Under the pieces are notes generated by a model. That model worked only from the letters and a program-made list of their open reading frames with translations. It did not search any database and was not told where the DNA came from. A program made the translations under genes and the position numbers. A stretch of 45,929 bases of DNA, taken from NCBI RefSeq assembly GCF_025980345.1, contig NZ_JAPDUI010000006.1:1-45929 (forward strand), written 5' to 3'. This document shows positions 16,441 to 24,973 of this stretch, piece by piece. Every line of letters begins with the position of its first letter. The first letter of the stretch is position 1. The DNA is from Arenimonas sp. GDDSR-1. GTDB lineage: Bacteria > Pseudomonadota > Gammaproteobacteria > Xanthomonadales > Xanthomonadaceae.

Positions 16441-17036
16441 TGGCCAAAATCAACCTATTGCCCTGGCGCGAAGAGCGCCGCAAATCGCAGCAGCGCCAAT
16501 TCAACGGCATGCTCGGACTGGCCGCCGTGGCCGGGCTGGTGCTGAGCGCCTTGGTCTACCTGTACTATTCCGGACAGGTCACCGGACAGAACCAGCGCAA
16601 CGAGCTGCTGCGCCAGGAAATCGCCGCGGTCGAGGTCAAGATCAAGGAAATCGAAGAGCTCGACAAACGCAAGGAAAGCCTGCTGGCCCGCAAGAAGGTC
16701 ATCGAGGAACTGCAGGGCAAACGTTATGAAATGGTCAGCCTGTTCACCGAACTGGCCAAGACCATCGCCGACGGCGCGCAGATCTCGACCATCCGCCAGA
16801 GCGGTCCCGACTTGGTCATCCAGGGCCGCGCCCAGTCCAATGCCCGCGTCAGTAGCTACATGCGCAACATCATGGCATCGCCGGTGGTTTCCGACCCGGA
16901 TCTGACCGTGATCGAGGCCCGTGGCGGCGACCGTGCCTTGCCGTATGAATTCATTCTCAACGCCAAAGTGAAAGCGCCCGCTGCCGAAGCCGGGCAGGAC
17001 GCGCCGGCCGCACCGGTACAGGGGGGTGCGAAATGA
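16440..17036 (+). CDS. pilN: Type IV pilus inner-membrane protein PilN
   Basis: PilN is a bitopic inner-membrane protein that pairs with PilO to form the periplasmic scaffold of the pilus machine. The ATG at 16440 overlaps the pilM stop (TAATG) and puts the invariant INLLPWREERRK at residues 4-15; this cytoplasmic tail is what PilM binds. One membrane helix follows at about residues 23-42 (MLGLAAVAGLVLSALVYLYY). A coiled-coil region (about 45-95) and a periplasmic ferredoxin-like domain complete the 198-residue protein. The C-terminus is Ala/Pro-rich. It ends in an ATGA overlap with pilO. Confidence 0.95.
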   Translation: MAKINLLPWREERRKSQQRQFNGMLGLAAVAGLVLSALVYLYYSGQVTGQNQRNELLRQEIAAVEVKIKEIEELDKRKESLLARKKVIEELQGKRYEMVSLFTELAKTIADGAQISTIRQSGPDLVIQGRAQSNARVSSYMRNIMASPVVSDPDLTVIEARGGDRALPYEFILNAKVKAPAAEAGQDAPAAPVQGGAK

Positions 17037-17659
17037 AGAACATCAATCTCAGTGATATCGATTTCAAATCATCGGGATCCTGGCCGAAGGAACTGAAATA
17101 CGGCGTCTGCGTATTCCTGGTTTTCCTGATTCTGCTGTGCGCCTGGTTTTTCATGATCAAGGACAAGCGCGACGAAATGCTGCGTCTGGAGTCCGATGAA
17201 ACCGCACTGCGTGCCGATTTCGAGAACAAGCAGGCGCGTGCCGCCAATCTCGAGCCGCTCAAGCAGCAGCTGGTGCAGATGGAACTCATTCTCCAGCAGA
17301 TGCTGCGTCAGCTGCCGAGCAAGAATGAAATGCCCGATCTGATCGTCGACGTGTCCCAGCAGGCCCTGCAGAGCGGAATCACCAACGAGCTGTTCCAGCC
17401 CGGACCGGAAACACCCCGCGAATTCTATGCCGAGAAGCCGATTTCAATCCGCATGGTCGGCAATTACCACCAGTTCGGCGCGTTCATGAGCGGCGTGGCC
17501 TCGTTGCCGCGCGTGGTGATCATGACCATGCATGACATCTCGCTGAAGCCGCGCGGTGCCAACAACGAGCTGCTGGAAATGGCAGGGACCATCAAGACCT
17601 ACCGTTACCTCGATCCGGATGAACAGGCCGCCGCGCAGGTTGAAGGGGGTGCGCCGTGA
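17033..17659 (+). CDS. pilO: Type IV pilus inner-membrane protein PilO
   Basis: PilO dimerises with PilN and contacts PilP to form the inner-membrane alignment subcomplex. The 208-residue protein has a short cytoplasmic tail (NINLSDIDFKSSGSWP). One membrane helix follows at about residues 22-43 (YGVCVFLVFLILLCAWFFMI), then a coiled coil (about 45-95) and the periplasmic ferredoxin-like domain with IRMVGNYHQFGAFMSGVASL. Translational overlaps at both ends (ATGA with pilN, GTGA with pilP) keep subunit synthesis in step. Confidence 0.95.
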   Translation: MKNINLSDIDFKSSGSWPKELKYGVCVFLVFLILLCAWFFMIKDKRDEMLRLESDETALRADFENKQARAANLEPLKQQLVQMELILQQMLRQLPSKNEMPDLIVDVSQQALQSGITNELFQPGPETPREFYAEKPISIRMVGNYHQFGAFMSGVASLPRVVIMTMHDISLKPRGANNELLEMAGTIKTYRYLDPDEQAAAQVEGGAP

Positions 17660-18195
17660 TCAAGCCGATGCATGCTTCCCGCTGGCTGTTTCTGGCCGCA
17701 GCCGTGCTGCTGACCAGTGCCTGCACCAAAAGCGATTCCGATCTGCGCGAGTGGATCAATGTGGTCAAGAACAAGCCGGCGCCGCCGCTGGATCCGTTAC
17801 CGCTGGTGCAGGATCCGCCGGTCGTGGTGTATTCGCCGGAAGGTCTGCGCGATCCGTTCGGCAAACCGCCGCTCAACCGCATGTCCAATACCGGCGGTCC
17901 GAGTCCCGATTTGAACCGTCGCCGCCAACCGCTGGAAGCCTACACGCTGGACACGCTCAGCATGGTGGGCAGCATCGGAACCGGCCCCGGGCTTTCGGCA
18001 TTGGTGCTGGCACCGGATAAAGTGACATACCGGGTCCGCCCCGGCGTTTATCTCGGCCAGAGCGATGGCCGTGTTGTCGCGGTCTCGGCCAACCGCATTG
18101 AATTGGTTGAACTGGTGCCTGACGGCAATGGCGGTTGGCTCGAAAGGCAGGCGGTTATTGCGTTGAACGAATCAAATAGTGGGGAAAAGAAATGA
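17656..18195 (+). CDS. pilP: Type IV pilus lipoprotein PilP
   Basis: PilP is an inner-membrane lipoprotein that joins the PilN/PilO scaffold to the secretin PilQ. The GTG at 17656 overlaps the pilO stop. The signal peptide ends in the lipobox LTSAC, with Cys23 as the lipidated residue. A flexible Pro-rich linker (about 40-85) contains RDPFGKPP, followed by the C-terminal beta-sandwich domain (about 95-175: LSMVGSIGTGPGLSALVL, YRVRPGVYLGQSDGRVV). Length is 179 residues. It overlaps pilQ by ATGA. Confidence 0.95.
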   Translation: MIKPMHASRWLFLAAAVLLTSACTKSDSDLREWINVVKNKPAPPLDPLPLVQDPPVVVYSPEGLRDPFGKPPLNRMSNTGGPSPDLNRRRQPLEAYTLDTLSMVGSIGTGPGLSALVLAPDKVTYRVRPGVYLGQSDGRVVAVSANRIELVELVPDGNGGWLERQAVIALNESNSGEKK

Positions 18196-20279
18196 CAAAT
18201 ATTTTCAACAGCAAATCGCGGGCCGCGGGCTTCAAGTCCGGCGTGCTCAGCGCCGCACTCTGCCTTCTGTTCGCGCAGACCGCCTGGGCCGACAATGTCC
18301 TCAAGGACGTCAAAGCCGCAACGCAGGCCGATGGCAGGACCGCCATCACCCTGCAGTTCGCCGAGCCGGTCGGTGACATCCAGGCCTTCAGTACCGATAA
18401 TCCGCCGCGGATCGCCATCGACCTTCCGGAAACCAGCAATGCCTTCGCGCAGCGCAAGCTCCTGCTGAGTACCGGTGCCGCGAAATCGGTCAACACCGTC
18501 GAATCCGGCGGCCGTACGCGGGTCGTGGTCGATTTGGCCAAAAACACCCCCTACCGGACACAGGCTCTGGGCAATACCCTGGTGCTGACCCTCGATCCGA
18601 AGTCCGCCGCCGGCAATGCCGTTGCGGTTTCCGCCATTGACTTCAAACGCGGCGACAACGGATCCGGCCGCATGATCGTCCGTTTCGACGGCGCCAATGC
18701 CGCGCCGGTGATGAAAGAACAGGGCACCGAGCTGGTGGTCGACATCGCCAATGCCAAATTGCCGGCCGATCTGCGCCGTCAGATGGATGTGGCCGGTTAC
18801 GCCACGCCGGTGATGAACATCGATGCCCGTGACATGGGCGGCAAAACCCGTCTGGTGCTGAACACCAAGGGCAAAGCCGACATGATGGCTTACCAGACCG
18901 GCAATGAATACGTCGTTGAAGTGACGCCGAAGGCTGCGGCTGCCGTAGCCAAAACCGACATGGCCCGAACCGGAGCCGTATCCAGCGGCAAGAAAACCAC
19001 GGGTTACGCCGGCCGTCCGGTCACCTTCAATTTCCAGGACGTTCCGGTGCGCACCGTGCTGCAGCTGATCGCCGACGAATCCAACCTCAACATCGTCGCG
19101 GCCGATTCGGTCGGCGGCAACGTGACCCTGCGTCTGGTCAATGTGCCCTGGGATCAGGCGCTGGAAATCGTGCTTCGCGCCAAAGGACTTGATAAGCGCA
19201 AGGACGGCAATGTCATCTGGATCGGTCCGCAACAGGAGCTGGCCTCCTATGAGCAGGCCAAGGAAGATGCGCGCATCGCCATCGAGACCCGTGAAGAAAC
19301 CATCACCGAATATATCCAGATCAACTACGGCAACGCCGAAGCCATTGCCAAGCTGCTGACCGAAAACAGCAAATCGGGTACGGGCGGCGGCGGTGCCGGT
19401 GCCGGCGGCCAGCAACGCGGGTTCCTGTCATCGCGCGGTAGCGTCAGCTTCGATCCGCGCACCAATACCCTGCTGCTGATCGATATTCCCAAGAAAGTCG
19501 CCGAAATCAAGCAACTGCTGCAGACCCTCGACCGTGCCGTCGATCAGGTCATGATCGAGGCCCGCATCGTGGTCGCGCAGGATTCCTTCGCCCGCGAACT
19601 CGGTGCCAAATTCGGTGTCAATGACCGCTATGGCGTTGATGCCACCAATCCGGGCGTCACCCGTGACTCCGGCTTCAATGTAAATCTGCCGCTGAGCAAT
19701 CCTGCCGGCATCCTCAACTTCAGCATCCTCGGCGCCAACACGTCTCTGGATGTCGAGCTGCAGGCTCTGGAAACCAAGGGCAAGGGTGAAGTCATTTCCA
19801 ACCCGCGCGTGATCACTTCCAACCAGAAAGCCGCGGTCATCCGCCAAGGCGATGAAGTCGGTTACGTGACCACGCAGGCTTCCGGCACCACGACCGTGCC
19901 GCAGGCCACGGTCGAGTTCAAGGAAGTGCTGTTGGAACTGAAAGTGACCCCGACCATCACCCAGGACGGCCGCGTGTTCCTCGATCTCGGCGTCAAGAAG
20001 GATGAAATCAAGGATTTCCTGTCGACTCCGACCGGTGACGTTCCGCAGATCCAGAAGCGTGAAGTCAGCACGGCGGTTCTGGTCGACGACGGTCAGACCG
20101 TGGTCATCGGCGGTGTCTACGAGTTCAAGAACCGCGATGACGTCAGCAAGGTTCCGTTCCTCGGCGATATCCCGTTCCTCGGTTCGCTGTTCAAGAAGTC
20201 CAGCAAGGACATGGAAAAGGCCGAGCTGCTCATTTTCGTGACTCCGCGCATTCTGAAGCCGGCACCGCGCGTCAACTGA
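18192..20279 (+). CDS. pilQ: Type IV pilus secretin PilQ
   Basis: PilQ forms the outer-membrane pore through which the pilus fibre leaves the cell. The 695-residue precursor has a signal peptide ending AWA at residue 33. Two AMIN domains (about 40-245) bind peptidoglycan. The STN/N0 domain (about 275-345) contains VTFNFQDVPVRTVLQLIADE, and an N1 domain follows. A Gly-rich loop (GTGGGGAGAGG, about 396-406) precedes the secretin domain (about 440-690), with VEFKEVLLELKVTPTI and the PFLGDIPFLGSLFK signature. It is the last gene of the operon and is followed by a terminator. The C-terminus ends shortly after RILKPAPRVN. Confidence 0.97.
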   Translation: MTNIFNSKSRAAGFKSGVLSAALCLLFAQTAWADNVLKDVKAATQADGRTAITLQFAEPVGDIQAFSTDNPPRIAIDLPETSNAFAQRKLLLSTGAAKSVNTVESGGRTRVVVDLAKNTPYRTQALGNTLVLTLDPKSAAGNAVAVSAIDFKRGDNGSGRMIVRFDGANAAPVMKEQGTELVVDIANAKLPADLRRQMDVAGYATPVMNIDARDMGGKTRLVLNTKGKADMMAYQTGNEYVVEVTPKAAAAVAKTDMARTGAVSSGKKTTGYAGRPVTFNFQDVPVRTVLQLIADESNLNIVAADSVGGNVTLRLVNVPWDQALEIVLRAKGLDKRKDGNVIWIGPQQELASYEQAKEDARIAIETREETITEYIQINYGNAEAIAKLLTENSKSGTGGGGAGAGGQQRGFLSSRGSVSFDPRTNTLLLIDIPKKVAEIKQLLQTLDRAVDQVMIEARIVVAQDSFARELGAKFGVNDRYGVDATNPGVTRDSGFNVNLPLSNPAGILNFSILGANTSLDVELQALETKGKGEVISNPRVITSNQKAAVIRQGDEVGYVTTQASGTTTVPQATVEFKEVLLELKVTPTITQDGRVFLDLGVKKDEIKDFLSTPTGDVPQIQKREVSTAVLVDDGQTVVIGGVYEFKNRDDVSKVPFLGDIPFLGSLFKKSSKDMEKAELLIFVTPRILKPAPRVN

Positions 20280-20301
20280 TCGGGCTACGGCCGCAAGCAT
20301 C

Positions 20302-20335
20302 GGAAATGGCCGCGCAAGCGGCCATTTTCCGTTTT
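20302..20335 (+). terminator. Rho-independent terminator after pilQ
   Basis: AAATGGCCGC (20304-20313) pairs with GCGGCCATTT (20318-20327) around a GCAA tetraloop. One flanking mismatch and a further GG/CC pairing lie outside the stem, followed by TTTT at 20332-20335. Confidence 0.78.
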
Positions 20336-20362
20336 GAGGAACCGGAAAAATCGGCTTTCGGG

Positions 20363-20373
20363 TAAAATAGCGC
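20363..20373 (+). promoter_or_regulatory. −10 region of tkt
   Basis: TAAAAT (20363-20368) is followed directly by AGCGC, a GC-rich discriminator. The same 11 bases occur upstream of gap at 23245. No good −35 is visible. The predicted leader is about 20 bases. Confidence 0.42.
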
Positions 20374-20395
20374 ATCCCCGCACCCGAGCCGCCCC

Positions 20396-22402
20396 ATGAG
20401 CGCATCCCGTACCGAACTGGCCAACGCCGTCCGTTTTCTCGCCATCGACGCCGTGGAAGCGGCCAAGTCCGGTCATCCGGGCATGCCGATGGGCATGGCC
20501 GATATCGCCGAGGTGCTCTGGAACGGCTACTACCGCCATAATCCGGTGAATCCGCAGTGGCCCAACCGCGACCGCTTCGTGCTGTCCAACGGCCACGGCT
20601 CGATGTTGCATTACGCGCTGCTGCATCTGTCCGGCTATGATCTGCCGATCGATGAGCTGAAACGCTTCCGTCAGCTGCATTCACGCACTGCCGGCCACCC
20701 GGAGGCCGCCGAAACGCCCGGCGTGGAAACCACCACCGGTCCGCTCGGCCAGGGTCTGGCCAATGCCGTCGGTTTCGCCTTGGCCGAGAAAGTGCTGGCG
20801 CAGCGTTTCAACCGTCCCGGCTTCGAGATCATCGATCACGCCACCTGGGTGTTCCTCGGCGACGGCTGTCTGATGGAAGGCGTCTCGCACGAGGCCGCTT
20901 CGCTGGCCGGCACCTGGGGTCTGGGCAAACTGATCTGCTTCTGGGATGACAACCGCATCTCGATCGACGGCAACACCGATGGCTGGTTCACCGACGACAC
21001 CGCGGCCCGTTTCGAGGCTTACGGCTGGCAGGTCATCCGTCATGTCAACGGCCATGATCCGGTCGAAATCGACCAGGCCATCCGTACCGCGCAGGCCGAA
21101 ACCGGCAAGCCGACCCTGATCTGTTGCAGGACCGCCATCGGTTTCGGTTCACCGAACAAGCAGGGCAAGGAAAGCGCGCACGGGGCGCCGCTGGGCAAGG
21201 ACGAAATCGCACTGACCCGCGCCGCCCTGAATTGGCCGCATGCACCGTTCGAGATTCCTGCCGCCGTTTACGACGGTTGGCGTGCACGGGATGCCGGCGC
21301 CAAGCGCGAAGCCGCATGGAATGCCCTGTTCTCGGCCTATGCCGCCGCGCATCCGGAGCCGGCGGCCGAGCTGCAACGCCGGCTGTCCGGCGCGCTGCCG
21401 GAAGGCTTCACTGAACAGGCCGCCGCCTACATCACGAAACTGCAGGCCGAAGGCCCCGTGGTGGCCTCACGCAAGGCCTCGCAGATGGCGATTGAAACCT
21501 TCGCACCGCTGCTGCCGGAACTGATCGGCGGCTCCGCCGATCTGGCGCATTCGAACCTGACCCTGTGGAAAGGTTCGAAGTCGGTGGCGGCCACCGATGC
21601 CGATGCCAACTACGTGTACTACGGCGTGCGCGAATTCGGCATGAGCGCCATCGCCAACGGTCTGGCCCTGCACGGCGGTTTCCTGCCCTATGACGCCACC
21701 TTCCTGGTGTTCTCCGACTACTCGCGCAATGCGCTGCGCATGTCGGCGCTGATTCCGGCCAATGTCATCCACGTGTTCACCCACGATTCCATCGGCCTTG
21801 GCGAAGACGGTCCGACCCATCAGCCGATCGAGCATATGGCTTCGCTGCGTTATATACCCAATAACGATGTCTGGCGTCCGTGCGATGCAGTGGAGTCGGC
21901 AACGGCCTGGGCGGAAGCCATCAAACGCCGCGGCGGCCCGAGCTGCCTGGTGTTCAGCCGGCAGAATCTGGCGCATCAGCCGCGCAGTGCCCGGCAGGTC
22001 GCCGATATCGCCCGCGGCGGATACGTGCTGTTCGAAAGCAAGCCCGGCGCCTGCGAATTGATCCTGATCGGCACCGGCTCGGAAGTGGAGCTGGCCGTGC
22101 AGGCCGCGAAGCGCCTGGCGGATCAGGGCGTGGCCGTGCGTGTGGTGTCGATGCCGAGCACGACCGTGTTCGAGCGCCAGGATGCGGCTTACCGCGAATC
22201 GGTGCTTCCGGCTGCCTGCCGTCGGCGTGTGGCCGTGGAAGCCGGTACCCGCGACTTCTGGTACAAGTACGTGGGTCTGGACGGCGCGGTGATCGGCATG
22301 GATTCCTTCGGTGCCTCGGCGCCGGCCGATCAGTTGTATGCCCACTTCGGTATCACGGTCGATGCGGTGGTCGCCGCGGCGGAAAAAACCGCGTCATTTT
22401 AA
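20396..22402 (+). CDS. tkt: Transketolase
   Basis: Transketolase moves two-carbon ketol units between sugar phosphates, linking the pentose phosphate pathway to glycolysis. The 668-residue length is typical. The N-terminal domain has [13 protein letters not shown] (24-36, with the substrate-contacting His27) and the thiamine-diphosphate/metal motif [14 protein letters not shown]. The pyrimidine-binding domain contains [16 protein letters not shown] and [19 protein letters not shown]. The third, regulatory domain begins near [10 protein letters not shown]. The ATG at 20396 follows a short leader without a strong ribosome site. It is the first of five central-carbon genes on this strand and converges on the TSUP permease with 14 bases between. 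Confidence 0.97.
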   Translation: MSASRTELANAVRFLAIDAVEAAKSGHPGMPMGMADIAEVLWNGYYRHNPVNPQWPNRDRFVLSNGHGSMLHYALLHLSGYDLPIDELKRFRQLHSRTAGHPEAAETPGVETTTGPLGQGLANAVGFALAEKVLAQRFNRPGFEIIDHATWVFLGDGCLMEGVSHEAASLAGTWGLGKLICFWDDNRISIDGNTDGWFTDDTAARFEAYGWQVIRHVNGHDPVEIDQAIRTAQAETGKPTLICCRTAIGFGSPNKQGKESAHGAPLGKDEIALTRAALNWPHAPFEIPAAVYDGWRARDAGAKREAAWNALFSAYAAAHPEPAAELQRRLSGALPEGFTEQAAAYITKLQAEGPVVASRKASQMAIETFAPLLPELIGGSADLAHSNLTLWKGSKSVAATDADANYVYYGVREFGMSAIANGLALHGGFLPYDATFLVFSDYSRNALRMSALIPANVIHVFTHDSIGLGEDGPTHQPIEHMASLRYIPNNDVWRPCDAVESATAWAEAIKRRGGPSCLVFSRQNLAHQPRSARQVADIARGGYVLFESKPGACELILIGTGSEVELAVQAAKRLADQGVAVRVVSMPSTTVFERQDAAYRESVLPAACRRRVAVEAGTRDFWYKYVGLDGAVIGMDSFGASAPADQLYAHFGITVDAVVAAAEKTASF

Positions 22403-22416
22403 TCGTGCTTGGCCGA

Positions 22417-23166
22417 TCAGCTCAATAGAAGCTTGCCGGCCGCAATCGCCAGAACCACCGCCAGACTTTTGCGCAGGCGGTGTACCGGCCAACGGTGGAT
22501 GCCCAGCTGCGTGCCCAGCACTGCGCCGAGTGCCACCGCCAGCAGCCAAAGCGGCAAGGCTTCCGGAAAGCTCTGGTTGCTGCGCAGCAGCCCGAGTATT
22601 GCGGCCAGGGAGTTCAGCCAGACGAAGGCCACCGACAGGCCGGAGGCCTCGCGCGTATGCGCCCAGCCCATCGCCAAGATCAGCGGCGTCAGGAAAATCG
22701 CGCCGCCGGTGCCGGTGATGCCCGACAGACTGCCGATGGCAGCGCCGGCGGCCAAGGCGGCAGGCCACGGTACCGGTCTCGACATCAGGGTTTCCGCGGA
22801 TTTCGCCAACAGCTGGCCGCTGCGCCAGGCGCCGATGGCGGCGGTCAGCAGCAATGCCCCGAGCAACAGACTGTAGGTGTCCTTGGGGATTTTCCATTGT
22901 GCCGCCAGAAAGGCCATCGGAATCGAGGCCAGCACGAAGGGCAGAACCTTTCCCCAAGGCACCAGCGCCGCGCGGTGGAATCGCCACAGCCCGATGCCGC
23001 CGACCAGGATATTGAGCGCAAGCGCCGTCGGCCGCATCTGCTCCGGGGCGAAGCCGAGCAATGCCATGGCCGCCAGATAGCCGCTGGCACCGGCATGGCC
23101 GACCGAGGAATACAGGGCGGCCACCAGAAAAAACAGGCCAGCCAAGGCGATGATGTCGAGATCCAT
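22417..23166 (-). CDS. TSUP (TauE/SafE) family membrane permease
   Basis: An integral inner-membrane protein of 249 residues with about seven or eight hydrophobic helices. It shows the paired halves of the TSUP/TauE/SafE family: N-terminal ALYSSVGHAGASGYLAAMALLG (residues 17-38) and the second-half counterpart AIGSLSGITGTGGAIFLTPL. Family members export sulfite, sulfoacetate or other sulfur-containing organic anions, and some take up sulfur compounds. The substrate here is unknown. It is a single gene transcribed against its neighbours, convergent with tkt and divergent from gap, and looks like an insertion into the carbon cluster. On the minus strand TATCAT at 23200-23195 may be its −10. Confidence 0.88.
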   Translation of the reverse strand: MDLDIIALAGLFFLVAALYSSVGHAGASGYLAAMALLGFAPEQMRPTALALNILVGGIGLWRFHRAALVPWGKVLPFVLASIPMAFLAAQWKIPKDTYSLLLGALLLTAAIGAWRSGQLLAKSAETLMSRPVPWPAALAAGAAIGSLSGITGTGGAIFLTPLILAMGWAHTREASGLSVAFVWLNSLAAILGLLRSNQSFPEALPLWLLAVALGAVLGTQLGIHRWPVHRLRKSLAVVLAIAAGKLLLS

Positions 23167-23241
23167 GGAAAACCGCAGGTTCTAGCCAGCGTCCATGATA
23201 GAGCATCCCCCGTGTGCGCCGCCCAGTGCCCGCGCAAACTT

Positions 23242-23255
23242 TGCTAAAATAGCGC
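23242..23255 (+). promoter_or_regulatory. Extended −10 promoter of gap
   Basis: TGCTAAAAT (23242-23250) is an extended −10 element, followed by the discriminator AGCGC, as at tkt. The −35 is not recognisable. GCTAAAATAGC is also an inverted repeat. The ribosome site GGGAG is at 23270-23274. Confidence 0.5.
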
Positions 23256-23280
23256 TTTCACCGCCCACCGGGAGTCTGTA

Positions 23281-24294
23281 ATGACCATCAAAGTCGCCAT
23301 CAACGGCTATGGCCGCATCGGCCGCAATGTAATGCGCGCCCTCTATGAATCCGGCCGCACCAACGAAATCCAGGTGGTCGCCATCAACGATCTGGGCGAT
23401 GCCGAAACCAATGCCCACTTGACCCAGTACGATACCGCGCACGGCAAATTCCCGGGTACGGTCACCGCCGAAGGCGGCGATTTGATCGTCAACGGCGACC
23501 GCATCAAGGTCTATGCCGTGCGTAATCCGGCCGAAATACCGTGGGGTGCCCACGATGTCGACGTGGTGCTGGAATGCACCGGCCTGTTTACCTCCAAAGC
23601 CAAGGCTTCGGCCCATCTGACCGGCGGGGCCAAGAAGGTCATCATTTCCGCTCCGGGCGACAAAGACGTCGACGGCACCTTCGTCTACGGCGTCAACCAC
23701 CACCTGCTGAAGGCCGAACACACCGTCATTTCCAATGCGTCCTGCACCACCAACTGCCTGGCGCCCTTGGCCATGGCGCTGCACGAAAAAATCGGCATCG
23801 TGCACGGCCTGATGACCACCATCCATGCCTACACCAATGACCAGGTGCTGACCGATGTGTACCACAGCGACCTGCGCCGCGCCCGCAGCGCCACCATGAG
23901 CCAGATTCCGACCAAGACCGGCGCCGCCGCCGCGGTCGGTCTGGTGCTGCCGGAACTCAACGGCAAACTGACCGGCTTCTCGATGCGCGTTCCGACCATC
24001 AATGTGTCGGTGGTCGATCTGTCGTTCGTTGCCGCCCGCGAAACCACCAAGGAAGAAATCGATGCGGTGCTGAAAGCCGCTTCCGAAGGTCCGCTCAAAG
24101 GCGTTCTGGGCTACAACACCAAACCGCTGGTCTCGATCGATTTCAACCACAATCCGAACAGCTCGGTCTACGACAGCACGCTGACCCAGGTCATGGGCGG
24201 TACCCTGGTCAAGGTCTGCTCCTGGTACGACAACGAGTGGGGCTTCTCCAACCGCATGCTCGATATGACCGTTGCCCTGATGAACGCCAAGTAA
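23281..24294 (+). CDS. gap: Type I glyceraldehyde-3-phosphate dehydrogenase
   Basis: GAPDH oxidises and phosphorylates glyceraldehyde-3-phosphate to 1,3-bisphosphoglycerate, coupled to NAD reduction. The 337 residues begin [20 protein letters not shown] with the Rossmann GxGxxG motif. VVAINDLG at 32-39 places an Asp after the second strand, as expected for NAD. The catalytic cysteine is Cys155 in SNASCTTNC, and the partner His is in [10 protein letters not shown]. Phosphate-binding and C-terminal signatures (RAARxx region, [15 protein letters not shown]) are present. It has its own promoter and a strong terminator, so it is monocistronic within the tkt–gap–pgk–pyk–fba neighbourhood. Confidence 0.97.
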   Translation: MTIKVAINGYGRIGRNVMRALYESGRTNEIQVVAINDLGDAETNAHLTQYDTAHGKFPGTVTAEGGDLIVNGDRIKVYAVRNPAEIPWGAHDVDVVLECTGLFTSKAKASAHLTGGAKKVIISAPGDKDVDGTFVYGVNHHLLKAEHTVISNASCTTNCLAPLAMALHEKIGIVHGLMTTIHAYTNDQVLTDVYHSDLRRARSATMSQIPTKTGAAAAVGLVLPELNGKLTGFSMRVPTINVSVVDLSFVAARETTKEEIDAVLKAASEGPLKGVLGYNTKPLVSIDFNHNPNSSVYDSTLTQVMGGTLVKVCSWYDNEWGFSNRMLDMTVALMNAK

Positions 24295-24317
24295 TATCAG
24301 TTTGTCGACGTATGATT

Positions 24318-24340
24318 AAGCCCGCGAAAGCGGGCTTTTT
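24318..24340 (+). terminator. Rho-independent terminator after gap
   Basis: AAGCCCGC (24318-24325) pairs with GCGGGCTT (24330-24337) around a GAAA tetraloop, followed by a T run to 24340. It lies between two converging genes and may also serve the sulfotransferase gene on the other strand, though its minus-strand T tract is short. Confidence 0.87.
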
Positions 24341-24342
24341 CT

Positions 24343-24966
24343 TTAGGGCTCGAAGGTATATCCAAAAGTCTCGATTTCACGCGCCCAAGTATGCTTAACG
24401 GCAAGAGCCAGGCCGTCGTCATAGAACGTGCGGTAGTCTTTGGTAGCCATTTTATTGCGGTGCGGAAGCGCCTGCGGCGCAATGCCGATCCTCTGGCAGA
24501 GGTACGCGATGTCGTCGTTGAGGTTCTCGAAACGGCCGACGTAATCCAGCCCCATGCCGCCGCCGCGGTCTTCGATCATCCACCATTGCGCGCGTCTTGG
24601 TTTCTGCAGAAAACGGCGGGCGAAGTCGGCAAAGGCTTCACCGGGCCGGCAGTCCTCGTGCGAGGGCGTTTTCTGCACATACTGATACCAGGACACCAGA
24701 CGTTCCCACGGATTGCGCACGAAGGCAAACTTGAACAGACCGTCATACACCGGCGCAGGAATCACGGATTGGGCTTTGCGCAGATTGGCATGCTTGCGGA
24801 AGTGGAACTTGCGCCAGTCACGGACCAGACCCAGATCAGAGGCCAATTTATTCAAGCGTGTATCCGTCGGCTGAAGCGCATGCGGTTTCAGAATGTCGGC
24901 CAGACTGGTCCCTGCGGTTTTCTGCACGTGCACGAACAGGAAGGATTTGCTTTCGGAAATCAGCAT
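24343..24966 (-). CDS. Sulfotransferase family protein (carbohydrate sulfotransferase-like)
   Basis: A 207-residue cytosolic protein with the two PAPS-binding signatures of the sulfotransferase-2 type. A 5'-phosphosulfate loop lies near the N-terminus (FVHVQKTAGTSL, residues 11-22). The 3'-phosphate motif is FAFVRNPWERLVSWYQY near the middle. Later WMIEDRGGGMGLDYVGRFENL resembles the acceptor-side segment of Golgi carbohydrate sulfotransferases. Bacterial homologues modify polysaccharides or small molecules; the acceptor is unknown here. The chosen start at 24966 (MLISESK) is seven bases after the sua5 stop; a start at 25014 would overlap sua5 by 41 bases. One line I counted (24361-24420) is 57% G+C, slightly below its surroundings. 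No capsule or LPS genes are nearby. Confidence 0.85.
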   Translation of the reverse strand: MLISESKSFLFVHVQKTAGTSLADILKPHALQPTDTRLNKLASDLGLVRDWRKFHFRKHANLRKAQSVIPAPVYDGLFKFAFVRNPWERLVSWYQYVQKTPSHEDCRPGEAFADFARRFLQKPRRAQWWMIEDRGGGMGLDYVGRFENLNDDIAYLCQRIGIAPQALPHRNKMATKDYRTFYDDGLALAVKHTWAREIETFGYTFEP

Positions 24967-24973
24967 GGCCGTC

